Below, piece after piece: positions 7,674-16,324 of a stretch of 37,429 nucleotides of DNA. This stretch comes from Bacteroidales bacterium. Its GTDB lineage: Bacteria; Bacteroidota; Bacteroidia; Bacteroidales; 4484-276. Under the pieces are notes generated by a model. The model was not told the DNA's origin. It saw nothing but the letters and a program-made list of their open reading frames with translations, and did no database searches. A program made the position numbers and the translations under genes. Numbering within the stretch: position 1 is the stretch's first letter; the number at the start of each line of letters is the position of its first letter. The DNA is taken from the NCBI GenBank assembly GCA_014860585.1, contig JACZJL010000061.1, positions 1 through 37,429 on the forward strand, read 5' to 3'.

Positions 7674-10151
7674 TTAATATTGAACCTGTAAAATCAACCT
7701 GGGATCGGTCCAGTTGAAGCGTATTGTAAGTTGATTATTTTCCATGTCAAACCAGGCCGCAGGGGGCGCTGATTCTTCAAAAGATTGAAAAGAGGCGGTT
7801 GGTTTTATGTTTTGATCGCCTGCCCGTATGTTTCCGGGTGATTTGTTGAATGAATGAATTACCAGCTCGATCGTTCTACCCGAAGGCATACCTTGATATT
7901 CCAGGTCGTTTTGACGGCTGAAAGTAAACAGGGTAAAATTATCGAAAAGCACCGCCTGCATTTTTAGTAATTCGTAAAGCCCCTTTTCATAGGCATTCAT
8001 GGTTCTCCCATCATCTTCGTACATCACGAAGTCGGAGTTGAGGATTTCCGGATCGAAATAATAATGAACGATAAGGTTTTCGGACGAATATTCCTCCGTA
8101 TTGCGGATGGGTTCAATCAAGGGAATAAAACTGCCGCCTCGGGCATAAACAGGGATGTTTTCGTAAGAAGTCGGCACTTCCATCCATTTTCCCCCGGTGT
8201 ATTTTTCGTTGGTAAAAAAGTCGAACCAGTTGCCTTTGGGCATGTAGAAGCGTCTTGATGTTTGTCCTCTTTCAAAAATCGGGGCTACCAGCAAGTTTGG
8301 TCCCCAAAGATATGTGTCATCAATTTCACCAATTTCGGAGTTATCGGGTTCTTCAAAAAAGAGTGGACGGGTCAGGGGTGTGCCCAGAGTGCTGTTCAGC
8401 CATGCAAGGGTGTAATTATAGGGCAACATCCGGTAGCGCAGGTTGATGTACTCTTTCAGCACGGCTTGCGCTTTCTGACTGTAGAATACAGGTTCGACGG
8501 GAGCAGTGGTATCGCCGTGAGGGCGATAAATGGGATTAAACACACCGTACTGCATCCAGCGGAGGTAGAGTTCTTCGTCGGGTGTGCCTCTGGCAAATCC
8601 CCCCAGGTCGGAGTGCATGTAGGAAAATCCGCTCAGGGTCATTCCAAGGACGGCAGTCGGCTGCGCTTTAAATCCGTCCCAGTCGCGTGAAACATCGCCC
8701 GACCAGGGATAAACACTAAAACGCTGTGATCCGGCAAAACCCGCGCGGTTGAGGTTAAAAAGCCGGACGTCAGGGTATTCAGCTGCATAGAAATCCGACA
8801 ACATTTTATGCCAGTAATGGCTGTAGATATTGTGCACATCTTCGGCGGTACCTGCAGTATGAACCATGTCCGTAGGATGTTTTTCAGGCTCGCCAAGATC
8901 GCCCCACCAGCCGGCCACCCCGATCTCGTTCTGGGCCTTGTATTTGCTCCAAAACCATTGCCGAGCCTCTGGGTTAAAAATATCGATCAATCCACCCAGG
9001 CCAAACCAAAAATCCTGGATCACAAATGGTTCACCTTTTTCATTTTTTGCCATCAACCCCTTTGCACTTGCGAGTTCCCAGTTCTTTGATTCCTGTAAAA
9101 TAAAAGGCTCTGTGATCAGAATTGTTTTCACCCCTTTTTCCCTGAAGTCCTGAATCATCTTTTCGGGTTCCGGCCAGTTTTCCTTGTACCAGTCAAGATC
9201 GCCCATGTAAAAATGATCGTGAGTGCCCAAACCAAACCAGTAAAGATCAATCACAATGGCATCCAGTGAGTAGCCTGCAGCAATCATCTGATCGACGATC
9301 GCTTCTGTTTCAACCTGGGTTTTGTAGCCAAATTTGGATTGAATGTTTCCCAGCGCCCATCGAGGGGGCATAGGTTGATATCCTGTCAGCTGACCATACT
9401 GATTCAACAACGCATCGTAATCATTTCCGGCAATCACATAATAGGTCATCTTTCCACCGATCGAACTGAACTCCATTTCATTCTTTCTTGCGACATCAAG
9501 GTCAAGCCAGCCACGTGGTGCATTGTCGAACAGCAGACCATAACCGTTGGAGGAGATTACAAAAGGGACGGAAAAATTGAGGTTTGGAGCGTTCAGGTTG
9601 TAACCATAACGAGCCTGATTGTATAGCTCAAAACGCTGACCACGACGGTTTGACGGGGTTGTCCGGAATCCGGCGCCGTAAATCTTTTCTTCACTGTTAA
9701 GGGCAAACCGGAAACCCTCATCCTGTTTTCGTTTGAAGTAACCGGCAGATTCAGATAAAACCTCTTTTCCGTCTTTGAAAAAGGATAGTTGAAACGGAGC
9801 TTTTTTTACGATGACATCAAAATTACCTCTTGAAAAGATCACCTGGTCTTCTTCTTCTTTGAATGAAACGGATAGTCCGTCGGGTCGGAGTATCACGGCA
9901 TGTGAGGTGTCAACCGGCTGCTTGCCCGAAGCCATAAACGTAACCGAAACGATGGACTCATTAATGAACTCCACAGATAATCTGCCCAACGTTGTCTGTA
10001 TTAGCAGTTGATTCTCACTTACTACATGCGACTGGTACTTGTTTCGCTGCTCCTTAGTCCAACTGGAACAACCGGTAAATATTTTTAAAAAGAAAAAAGG
10101 GACTGTAAGGAATGAAACAAGAAGCAGGAATGGCCGGAGGTTTCTAATCAT
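7674..10151 (-). CDS. GH31 alpha-glucosidase / alpha-transglucosylase lipoprotein
   Basis: I choose ATG 10151, giving 825 residues with a lipoprotein signal (MIRNLRPFLLLVSFLTVPFF ... lipobox TGC); an upstream in-frame start at 10238 would precede this leader and also the promoter. Domains in order: N-terminal beta-sandwich (residues about 40-240), GH31 barrel (about 250-600), C-terminal sheets with a DUF5110-like tail (FVMYEDDGRTMNAYEKG). Nucleophile is Asp418 in GWWGDLGEPE and acid/base is Asp486 in WSGDVSRDWDG; YMHSDLGGF follows. The 68-residue spacing and the DLGEPE form match Cellvibrio Agd31B (Asp412/Asp480 as I recall), an oligosaccharide 4-alpha-glucosyltransferase, so transglucosylation of malto-oligosaccharides at the cell envelope is a good guess. 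It precedes the GH13 gene, suggesting periplasmic trimming followed by cytoplasmic maltose/trehalose conversion. Confidence 0.88.
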   Translation of the reverse strand: MIRNLRPFLLLVSFLTVPFFFLKIFTGCSSWTKEQRNKYQSHVVSENQLLIQTTLGRLSVEFINESIVSVTFMASGKQPVDTSHAVILRPDGLSVSFKEEEDQVIFSRGNFDVIVKKAPFQLSFFKDGKEVLSESAGYFKRKQDEGFRFALNSEEKIYGAGFRTTPSNRRGQRFELYNQARYGYNLNAPNLNFSVPFVISSNGYGLLFDNAPRGWLDLDVARKNEMEFSSIGGKMTYYVIAGNDYDALLNQYGQLTGYQPMPPRWALGNIQSKFGYKTQVETEAIVDQMIAAGYSLDAIVIDLYWFGLGTHDHFYMGDLDWYKENWPEPEKMIQDFREKGVKTILITEPFILQESKNWELASAKGLMAKNEKGEPFVIQDFWFGLGGLIDIFNPEARQWFWSKYKAQNEIGVAGWWGDLGEPEKHPTDMVHTAGTAEDVHNIYSHYWHKMLSDFYAAEYPDVRLFNLNRAGFAGSQRFSVYPWSGDVSRDWDGFKAQPTAVLGMTLSGFSYMHSDLGGFARGTPDEELYLRWMQYGVFNPIYRPHGDTTAPVEPVFYSQKAQAVLKEYINLRYRMLPYNYTLAWLNSTLGTPLTRPLFFEEPDNSEIGEIDDTYLWGPNLLVAPIFERGQTSRRFYMPKGNWFDFFTNEKYTGGKWMEVPTSYENIPVYARGGSFIPLIEPIRNTEEYSSENLIVHYYFDPEILNSDFVMYEDDGRTMNAYEKGLYELLKMQAVLFDNFTLFTFSRQNDLEYQGMPSGRTIELVIHSFNKSPGNIRAGDQNIKPTASFQSFEESAPPAAWFDMENNQLTIRFNWTDPRLILQVQY

Positions 10152-10185
10152 TTTACTTCGAATTAGGTGATGTATTTTTATGGAG

Positions 10186-10215
10186 CAAAAATAGGTTATT
10201 GTTTTAAGTTTACAA
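10186..10215 (-). promoter_or_regulatory. Promoter of the GH31-GH13 operon
   Basis: On the minus strand TTG (10215-10213) is followed after exactly 19 nt by TATTTTTG (10193-10186). This fits the Bacteroidetes sigma consensus TTTG/TTG - 19 to 21 nt - TAnnTTTG. Transcription would start near 10180, leaving a leader of about 30 nt before ATG 10151. This supports the 10151 start because the alternative start at 10238 would lie upstream of the promoter. Confidence 0.75.
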
Positions 10216-10365
10216 TTTTCCGGAAATCTAATGTCCAACTATTATTTTGCTGTGCTGAGGATTGTTTTTGTTGTTTCTGAGCCAATATCTCCTGGTGATA
10301 CTCTGTGATTCTTTGGGTAACTTTGTGTTATAGCTATTGCACAGAGAACCACCAAGAAGACACGA

Positions 10366-10381
10366 TCCCGTGCGTACGGGA
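10366..10381. repeat. Small palindrome inserted before a decayed gene
   Basis: TCCCGT (10366-10371) and ACGGGA (10376-10381) form a perfect 6-bp stem with loop GCGT. It interrupts a purine-rich leader (ACCAAGAAGACAC ... ACACAAAGAA), which reads as one continuous sequence if the palindrome is removed, so it is probably an inserted interspersed repeat. Confidence 0.4.
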
Positions 10382-10391
10382 CACAAAGAAA

Positions 10392-10502
10392 ATGATGAAT
10401 ATTAGGAACGATAATGAATTATCAAAAACGATGATCGGATGTGTCATTGAAGCACATCAAATAATATTTAGTCAATCTGAGGGAGTTTTGGAAAGGATTT
10501 GA
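10392..10502 (+). pseudogene. Remnant of a GxxExxxY-family gene
   Basis: From ATG 10392 the frame reads MMNIRNDNELSKTMIGC then VIEAHQIIFSQSEGVLERI and stops at 10502. The block NELSKTMIGCVIEAHQI corresponds to the conserved N-terminus of GxxExxxY proteins (ENELS..IIGCAIEVHK...), which normally run to about 125 residues. Only some 36 codons are left and the G-LES-Y motif is absent, so this is a truncated remnant. It abuts the WbqC gene, whose frame starts across its stop codon. Confidence 0.55.
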
Positions 10503-10525
10503 AAATAAGTTCAATCTTTGCAACG

Positions 10526-11197
10526 ATGAATCCAAAGATGTTTGAAATGAAAAGTGGGTCAACGGTTCTGTTGCCAATTGCTTACCTTCCACCATTACAG
10601 TGGTTTGTTTTTTTATTCACTGCTAATAAAGTGCTGATTGAACAGCATGAAACCTATCCCAAACAGACCTATCGTAACCGTTGTGTGATTGCAACTTCCA
10701 ATGGGAAGCTTTCGCTGACCATACCTGTGATCAAAATTAATGGGAACCATACTAAAACCAGGGAGATTGCTATTTCCTATCAACAAAACTGGCAAAAGTT
10801 GCACTGGAGGGCTTTGGTGGCGGCCTATGCCAATTCGCCTTTTTTTCTCTATTATCAGGATGACCTGGAGCCGTTTTACACAAAAAGATTTGAAAACCTG
10901 ATGAAGTTTAATCTTGAATTGATGAAGAAAATAATGGAACTTGTGGGCATTGAACCGGAGTTTGAATTAACCACCACATTTGAACTCAATCCTTCAGGAA
11001 TACTGGATTTACGCGATGAAATTACACCTAAAAAGCCCTTCATGCTGTTTTCGCTTCCTGATTATTACCAGGTTTTTCAGGAAAAACAAGGGTTCATAAA
11101 AGGGTTAAGCATCATTGACCTGTTGTTTAACATGGGTCCGGAAACTGTGGATGTCCTCAAACAATGTGCAGAGGATGTTGATCGATCCTTTAAATAA
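10526..11197 (+). CDS. WbqC-like family protein
   Basis: The 223-residue product (start ATG 10526; a TTG at 10499 in frame is less likely) matches the WbqC-like family: LLPIAYLPPLQWFVFL near the N-terminus, KQTYRNRCVIATSNGKLSLTIPV, then WQKLHWRALVAAYANSPFF, and DDLEPFY. WbqC-like proteins occur in O-antigen and other cell-surface polysaccharide clusters and are common single genes in Bacteroidetes; the reaction is not established. It sits alone here, convergent with the ABC operon (33 bp between stops). Confidence 0.85.
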   Translation: MNPKMFEMKSGSTVLLPIAYLPPLQWFVFLFTANKVLIEQHETYPKQTYRNRCVIATSNGKLSLTIPVIKINGNHTKTREIAISYQQNWQKLHWRALVAAYANSPFFLYYQDDLEPFYTKRFENLMKFNLELMKKIMELVGIEPEFELTTTFELNPSGILDLRDEITPKKPFMLFSLPDYYQVFQEKQGFIKGLSIIDLLFNMGPETVDVLKQCAEDVDRSFK

Positions 11198-11229
11198 TGC
11201 CAGCAGATTGTTAAACCGGGTGAACGATC

Positions 11230-11709
11230 TCATTTTATCGTTCTTACCCATTGCGCATCGTGGAGGATGTAAAACAGGTTTTTATTCACATCTACATTCA
11301 ATTCCAACCGACCTTTTACCTCGATGAAATCATCGGTTCGGAGGCTGCTGAATCGCTTTTCTTCGCCATCCGCAGCATACATGACCACGACAGACTCAAT
11401 GCCTGCTCCGGTGCAAAAGAAACACATGGCCATCGGGTAATAGGAAACCACGAAACTGCTCCCGGTGATATTGGCCGGAAGATAAAACCCGACCAGGTTG
11501 ACTTCAGTATTGTTAAGTGCTTGTAATTGAGTGCCAAAATTTGGCTTTGGAATAAAACCCTCACTCTTGAATGAGTATTTGTAGCGCACCGTTACATCAT
11601 CAAGTAGTAAATTCCATAACCCGTCGTCGGGAGGGAATTGAGCTTTTATCTCAGCCGATGAAGATAAAATTAAAAAGGCAATGATCCATTGCAGCCACCG
11701 TGCTCTCAT
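11230..11709 (-). CDS. Periplasmic DUF3299-type protein (ZrgE-like), last gene of ABC operon
   Basis: The 159-residue product has a signal peptide (MRARWLQWIIAFLILSSSAEIKAQ). The body (VNLVGFYLPANITGSSFVVS, PMAMCFFCTGAGIES, GRLELN ... YILHDA) fits the DUF3299/OB-like periplasmic family, in which a CxxC-like patch (CFFC) follows a proline. Its ATG overlaps the permease stop by 4 nt (ATGA at 11706-11709), so translation is coupled. In Vibrio the Zur-controlled zrg locus combines an ABC ATPase, an FtsX-like permease and a DUF3299 protein, so zinc handling is the best contextual guess. Confidence 0.65.
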   Translation of the reverse strand: MRARWLQWIIAFLILSSSAEIKAQFPPDDGLWNLLLDDVTVRYKYSFKSEGFIPKPNFGTQLQALNNTEVNLVGFYLPANITGSSFVVSYYPMAMCFFCTGAGIESVVVMYAADGEEKRFSSLRTDDFIEVKGRLELNVDVNKNLFYILHDAQWVRTIK

Positions 11710-13070
11710 GATTTGCTGAGTGTATTGTGAATGTTCGTTTTGTAAGCGATGACGGCCGGGATGATGGCAGCGCTTATTCCTACGAAAATGGTGTAAACCA
11801 GTAAAAGTGATTCATTAGCCGTTACAACAGGAATGTGTTCAACTGAAAAACCACCAAATGAAGGCAGTAACATCCACACAAACCTGGAAAGGAATAGTCC
11901 GGCTATCCATCCGGAAACAGACAGGAAAAATCCCTGTGAAAGGAGCATGAGAAATACTTTATACCTCGGGGTTCCGAATACCCTGATCAGAGCGATTTCG
12001 TAGGAGTTTTTGCCGAGTATGTTGAGCAGGTGGATAAAAATATTCATTCCCGAAATGAAAATGATTACCCATGCCAAAAGCCTCAGTGTTTCAATGCCAA
12101 TACCCAGCAGTCCAAGCAGCCGGTTGATTTCGAAAGCGGGCACTGCAGCCTGGAGGTTCGTGGTTTCGTTGATGAGTCGTGGTAATGTGACATTGGCCAC
12201 CGGACTGTTGAAAAAAACCAGCAGTGCGGTGATTTCTTCTGAAGGGTGATCATCCCTTTCAGCCAACAGATTTTTATATTCGCTGAAAATCAGCATCTCC
12301 TCCCGCGAAAGTTCTTCATCGGCTTCAATTTTAGCCATGATCTCTTCCAATACCGGATTGGCTTCGGGGATGGTATGTTCTTCATCGTCATGATCACATT
12401 CTGCATGGTCGTGAGGATCAGGAACACTTTCCTCATCATCATGCCCGTATGTCTTACCACCATGTACTTCCCAAACACTTTCGACAGGTGTGAGGATCAA
12501 TTTGTCGATCACGGTATTTGATCGTTTTAGCGTGCCAACGACCTGATATTCAAAATAGTCATGTGAATGGCCATGTTCCATGAATCCATGAACTCCACTG
12601 AAACGGTCTCCGGTTTTCAGCCCGCACTTCCTGGCTGCTTCCCATCCGATGATTACTTCAGCCGATTTTTCAAACCAGTTACCTTCCAAAAGTTCTGCCT
12701 GGTAAAGCGCCGGATAATCACCTGTAGTACCCACGATTCTGAACCCTTTATAGCTGTCACCCAGGGCAATGGGAATGGTTTTTTCGATCATCGGATTTTT
12801 GCTGATCCTGTTGGCCTCGGATAATGGAATGTTCCCGGTTGGAACATCAACATGAAATACAGTGGAGAGAATGAGTTGCAGCGGACTTCCTTTGGCGCCT
12901 GCCACAAGGTCGATGCCGGCAAGATTCCGGTTAAACTGCCCCTTAAGACTTTGCTGCAAGTTGATCAGCAGCGAAATGATGGATACACCGATAGCAAACA
13001 GCAGAATACTAAGTACGGTACTCGCCGGTTTTGAAAACAGTTTAGCCAAACCTATCCTGAAAATATCCAT
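11706..13070 (-). CDS. FtsX/MacB-type ABC permease with histidine-rich extracytoplasmic loops
   Basis: The 454-residue product has one N-terminal membrane helix (PASTVLSILLFAIGVSIISLLI), a large periplasmic region, and three C-terminal helices (LLAWVIIFISGMNIFIHLL, VFLMLLSQGFFLSVSGWIAGLF, LLLVYTIFVGISAAIIPAVIA), the MacB/FtsX layout. The periplasmic region contains HGHSHDYFEY and a DPHDHAECDHDDEEH segment (about residues 205-235), dense in His and Asp, which suggests metal, probably zinc, binding. It begins 7 bp after the ATPase stop and overlaps the DUF3299 gene. Such permeases act mechanically rather than as channels, for example on lipoproteins, so the cargo remains open. Confidence 0.82.
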   Translation of the reverse strand: MDIFRIGLAKLFSKPASTVLSILLFAIGVSIISLLINLQQSLKGQFNRNLAGIDLVAGAKGSPLQLILSTVFHVDVPTGNIPLSEANRISKNPMIEKTIPIALGDSYKGFRIVGTTGDYPALYQAELLEGNWFEKSAEVIIGWEAARKCGLKTGDRFSGVHGFMEHGHSHDYFEYQVVGTLKRSNTVIDKLILTPVESVWEVHGGKTYGHDDEESVPDPHDHAECDHDDEEHTIPEANPVLEEIMAKIEADEELSREEMLIFSEYKNLLAERDDHPSEEITALLVFFNSPVANVTLPRLINETTNLQAAVPAFEINRLLGLLGIGIETLRLLAWVIIFISGMNIFIHLLNILGKNSYEIALIRVFGTPRYKVFLMLLSQGFFLSVSGWIAGLFLSRFVWMLLPSFGGFSVEHIPVVTANESLLLVYTIFVGISAAIIPAVIAYKTNIHNTLSKS

Positions 13071-13077
13071 ATGTCCT

Positions 13078-13704
13078 TTACAGCTTGTAAATGTTTTTGA
13101 AATGCCCTTTCAACCTGGCGTCGTGCGTGGCTATGACCAGCGTGATCCGGTATCTTTCTGCATTTTGCCTGATCAGGTTAAGAAAAGTAACGCAATTCTG
13201 GTCATCAAGACTTGAGGTGGGTTCGTCGGCAAGCAGCAATTTTGGCTTGTTTACCAGCGCCCTTGCCACCGAAAACCGTTGTAGTTCACCCTGGCTCAGG
13301 TCGGCAGGCTTCTTATGCCGGAGATTGGCTATTCCAAGCGATTCCATCATTTCGCTTATATGTTCCCGGTCAGGAGTAAAACCCGGAAGCGTCTGCACCG
13401 ACAACAGGTTTTGTTGCATGTTGATATCACCGATGAAATAGTGCTTTTGAAAGATTAACCCGATATTCTGCCCACGAAATTTATCCACCTCTGCTGGTTT
13501 GAGACCATTCAGCATTGTGTTGTTGATGAGTATTTTTCCGGAATCAGGTACCAAAAGTCCTGCCAGCAGGTGAAGCAAGGTGGTTTTTCCGCAGCCCGAA
13601 TTACCCGAAATCAGCCAGTGCTCTCCTTTCATGGCCTCCCAATCGGGAAAATTGAACCTGGCATTTTTTGTATAACTGAACCTTAGATTTTCAATTTTCA
13701 ACAT
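13078..13704 (-). CDS. ABC transporter ATP-binding protein (LolD/MacB type)
   Basis: The 208-residue protein contains all ABC motifs: Walker A SGNSGCGKTT (Lys40), Q-loop LIFQKHYF, signature LSQGELQRFSVARAL, Walker B KLLLADEPTSSLD and H-loop VIATHD. It is short because it lacks the usual insertions, as in LolD. It is the first gene of the three-gene operon and drives the permease encoded next. No recognisable Zur box was seen upstream. Confidence 0.9.
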   Translation of the reverse strand: MLKIENLRFSYTKNARFNFPDWEAMKGEHWLISGNSGCGKTTLLHLLAGLLVPDSGKILINNTMLNGLKPAEVDKFRGQNIGLIFQKHYFIGDINMQQNLLSVQTLPGFTPDREHISEMMESLGIANLRHKKPADLSQGELQRFSVARALVNKPKLLLADEPTSSLDDQNCVTFLNLIRQNAERYRITLVIATHDARLKGHFKNIYKL

Positions 13705-13810
13705 AGGAAAAACATACGCTAAATGGCACTTCTAATTAATTTATTAACCTGGAGTATAATTTTGGCACCCGACAACTATGACAACCCGGCAACCCTGACA
13801 ACCCTTGCAC

Positions 13811-14731
13811 TTATTGTCCTTCCCTCAGTATCCTGTCGTAGTCAGCAGATTTTGAAGGGTCAATTTCTTTAAGGATGTTTACAGCCTTGGTCCTGTCCAT
13901 ACCAGCTGCCTGGGAAAAGATGTTAATGAATTCATCACGCTTGGCATCGAGCACCAACTGCATAATGAACAGGTTGGGTTTTTCGCGATGGGCACGCTGG
14001 AGTGTTTCGAGCGAGGTGATTACACCCTGTCTTCCCCTTTCCATATTGTCCTGCATAATATCGAGGCCGAGACGGTGATATTGATACCAAAACCTGCGGA
14101 CATTGGCATAGGCTGAATTGTTGAGGTTTTCGGCCAGCCAGTAGCGGTTTCTTGTACTTTCGAAAGATTTCCAGCCTGGCTCGCGGGCGCCCTGTGCGCT
14201 GCTTACAATCTGTTGGGCTTTTTCAAAATATGGACTTCCACCCATCATTTGATAAGAGTCGAAGTCAAGTCCAAGAAAAATGTAAATATAATACGCGATG
14301 GTGGAAGTCAGGTTGGAAGTAAAGGTGTTTTCGGTGTATTCAAGCGATTGACCTTCCTGCCACTGGAAGTCAAAGGTGTTGTCCAGGTAGTTGAACATTG
14401 TTGTGTTGTATGAAGTGCCAAACACAGGTCGCTTCAATACCAGGTTGATCCTGCCTTTGAACTCATCCGAACTGATTTCTTCGGTTATCGTGATGGCCAT
14501 TGTACATTCGATCCGCTCGTTGCGTGTCATCGAATAATTGGTCCATCTGCGCTCATTTACAAGCTCATAGAGCCCCTGCCTTAATTCCTGGAATTTTTCA
14601 CGGTTGGTTTGCTGAAGATTTGGCGCCGATACCTGCACCGAACAGAAGAACTCCTGGGCGGATAAGCCGGCTGAAAGTATCAGCGTCAACAATAGAGTGA
14701 GGATCGAAACCTGTTTTGCGGGATGATTCAT
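13811..14731 (-). CDS. DUF4835 family protein
   Basis: The 306-residue product has a signal peptide (HPAKQVSILTLLLTLILSAG, cut near SAQ) and the hallmarks of DUF4835: ELVNERRWTNY, IECTMAITI, RPVFGTSYNTTMFNYLD, YYIYIFLGLDFDSY and RRFWYQYHRLGLD. The family is restricted to Bacteroidetes and nearly always lies next to coaBC, as here (6 bp gap). A periplasmic or outer-membrane-linked role is inferred from the leader and from co-transcription with bamD; the biochemical function is unknown. Confidence 0.85.
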   Translation of the reverse strand: MNHPAKQVSILTLLLTLILSAGLSAQEFFCSVQVSAPNLQQTNREKFQELRQGLYELVNERRWTNYSMTRNERIECTMAITITEEISSDEFKGRINLVLKRPVFGTSYNTTMFNYLDNTFDFQWQEGQSLEYTENTFTSNLTSTIAYYIYIFLGLDFDSYQMMGGSPYFEKAQQIVSSAQGAREPGWKSFESTRNRYWLAENLNNSAYANVRRFWYQYHRLGLDIMQDNMERGRQGVITSLETLQRAHREKPNLFIMQLVLDAKRDEFINIFSQAAGMDRTKAVNILKEIDPSKSADYDRILREGQ

Positions 14732-14737
14732 AATCGA

Positions 14738-15949
14738 CTAAACTATAACTTTTGAGAGCATTTCAACAACCTTGTCAAGTATATCGGAGGCTACTCCGGC
14801 TTTTGGTTTCAAGGGAAAATCTATTTGATTACCGCTTCGGTCGAGCATCGTGATTTTGTTTGTGACCACGCCAAATCCGGCTCCTTTTTCCTTTAAAGAA
14901 TTCAAAACGATCAGGTCAAGATGTTTAGTATTGAGTTTTTTCCGCGCGTTCTCCAACTCGTTGTCCGTTTCGAGTGCAAATCCAACTAACAGTTGATCAT
15001 TTCTCTTTATTTTTCCCAGGAATGCCAGAATATCCTGCGTTGGTACAAGATCAATCACCTGGTTTTCGCCTGATTTTTTAATTTTTTTATCTGCAGGTTT
15101 GGCTGGAGTAAAATCTGCAACAGCAGCAGACATAATTGTAATATCTGAATCGGTAAATGCTGCAGTGGTTTTTTCAAGCATTTCACCTGCAGTTGTTACA
15201 TCAACTCGTTTAATGGAAGGATGATCACATTGCAGATGGGTCGGTCCGGTGACCAAAGTTACCTCGGCTCCCCTGGCGGCTGCATCATGCGCTAACGAAA
15301 ATCCCATCAGGCCTGATGAGTGGTTGCCAATAAACCGCACGGGGTCGATGGGTTCGTAGGTTGGCCCTGCTGTAACCAGCACTTTTTTGTTCAGGAGCTG
15401 ACTACCGGTCAAAAAAAAAGCAGTGATGGCTTTGAGGATGTTTTCGGGTTCTTCCATTCTTCCGGCGCCGCAAAGTCCGCTGGCCAGCTCCCCCACCTGT
15501 GGCTCGATGAGTTGATGACCGAAGGTTTTCAACTGCTCAATATTCCTCTGTGTAGTGGGGTGTTTATACATATCGAGGTCCATAGCCGGAGCGAAAAATA
15601 CCGGACATTTGGCTGAAAGGTAGGTTGTGACCAGCAGGTTGTCAGCCATTCCTGCAGCCATTTTGCTCAATGTGGCTGCAGATGCCGGTGCAATCAGCAT
15701 CAGATCAGCCCATCCGCCCATCTCGACATGATTGTTCCATGTGCCATCATCAGGGTTGAAAGGGTAGGTGAGGGCAGGGCGTTTAGACAATGTGGAAATA
15801 GTGAGAGGAGTCACAAAATCACGGGCATTTTCGGTGAGTATCACCTGAACTTCTGCCCCTTCTTTTACCAATAAACGGATGAGATAAGGGATTTTGTAAG
15901 CAGCAATGCTACCCGTAACGCCAATCAGTATTTTCTTGCCTTTGAGCAT
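14738..15949 (-). CDS. coaBC: Bifunctional phosphopantothenoylcysteine decarboxylase / phosphopantothenate-cysteine ligase
   Basis: The 403-residue flavoprotein carries out two successive steps of coenzyme A synthesis: CTP-dependent coupling of 4'-phosphopantothenate with cysteine, and decarboxylation to 4'-phosphopantetheine. The N-terminal CoaC domain (1-180) shows GVTGSIAAYK, the catalytic-type His in HVEMGGWAD, the substrate clamp PAMDLDMY and AGMADNLL. The C-terminal CoaB domain (190-400) shows GPTYEPIDPVRFIGNHSSG, AAVADF and the lysine cluster PADKKIKK. In CoaC the PASANT motif reads PASAAT, so the usual Asn is Ala. It starts 2 bp after the omega gene stop. Confidence 0.95.
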   Translation of the reverse strand: MLKGKKILIGVTGSIAAYKIPYLIRLLVKEGAEVQVILTENARDFVTPLTISTLSKRPALTYPFNPDDGTWNNHVEMGGWADLMLIAPASAATLSKMAAGMADNLLVTTYLSAKCPVFFAPAMDLDMYKHPTTQRNIEQLKTFGHQLIEPQVGELASGLCGAGRMEEPENILKAITAFFLTGSQLLNKKVLVTAGPTYEPIDPVRFIGNHSSGLMGFSLAHDAAARGAEVTLVTGPTHLQCDHPSIKRVDVTTAGEMLEKTTAAFTDSDITIMSAAVADFTPAKPADKKIKKSGENQVIDLVPTQDILAFLGKIKRNDQLLVGFALETDNELENARKKLNTKHLDLIVLNSLKEKGAGFGVVTNKITMLDRSGNQIDFPLKPKAGVASDILDKVVEMLSKVIV

Positions 15950-15951
15950 CG

Positions 15952-16302
15952 TTAATCGACCACTTTGTCCGTTTTTACTTCCAGTTCTTTTGAAGGATTC
16001 CGGTGATAGATCTGGTCGTCGAGAAATTCCTGTATGGCGATCAGGGTTGCTTTTGGTAATTTTTCGTAAAACTTCGAAATTTCAATCTGCTCCCTGTTTT
16101 CGAACACCTCTTCAAGATTGGTGTTGGTGGTGGCAAATTCGTCAATTTTCTTTTTCAGTTCATCGCGCATCTCCAATGAGATTTGGTTTGAGCGCTTTGA
16201 AAGGATGGCTAAGGTTTCGTATATATTGCCCGTATCCTTGTTGAAGTCTTTCATTCTGCGCGTAATTGCTGTAGGCTCGGTCTTGACTCTTTTGTAATCC
16301 AT
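15952..16302 (-). CDS. rpoZ: DNA-directed RNA polymerase omega-subunit-like protein
   Basis: The 116-residue protein starts MDYKRVKTEPTAITRRMKDF and continues GNIYETLAILSKRSNQIS, the pattern of the Bacteroidetes omega (Rpb6-like) family, with NIYE.L.I.SKRS equivalent to the core omega helix. Omega helps assembly and folding of the beta-prime subunit. Its place between bamD and coaBC is conserved across the phylum and supports the call. The C-terminal half (EISKFYEKLPKATLIAIQEF) is longer than in Escherichia coli omega. Confidence 0.82.
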   Translation of the reverse strand: MDYKRVKTEPTAITRRMKDFNKDTGNIYETLAILSKRSNQISLEMRDELKKKIDEFATTNTNLEEVFENREQIEISKFYEKLPKATLIAIQEFLDDQIYHRNPSKELEVKTDKVVD

Positions 16303-16324
16303 ACTTACGATTTATTATTAATGG

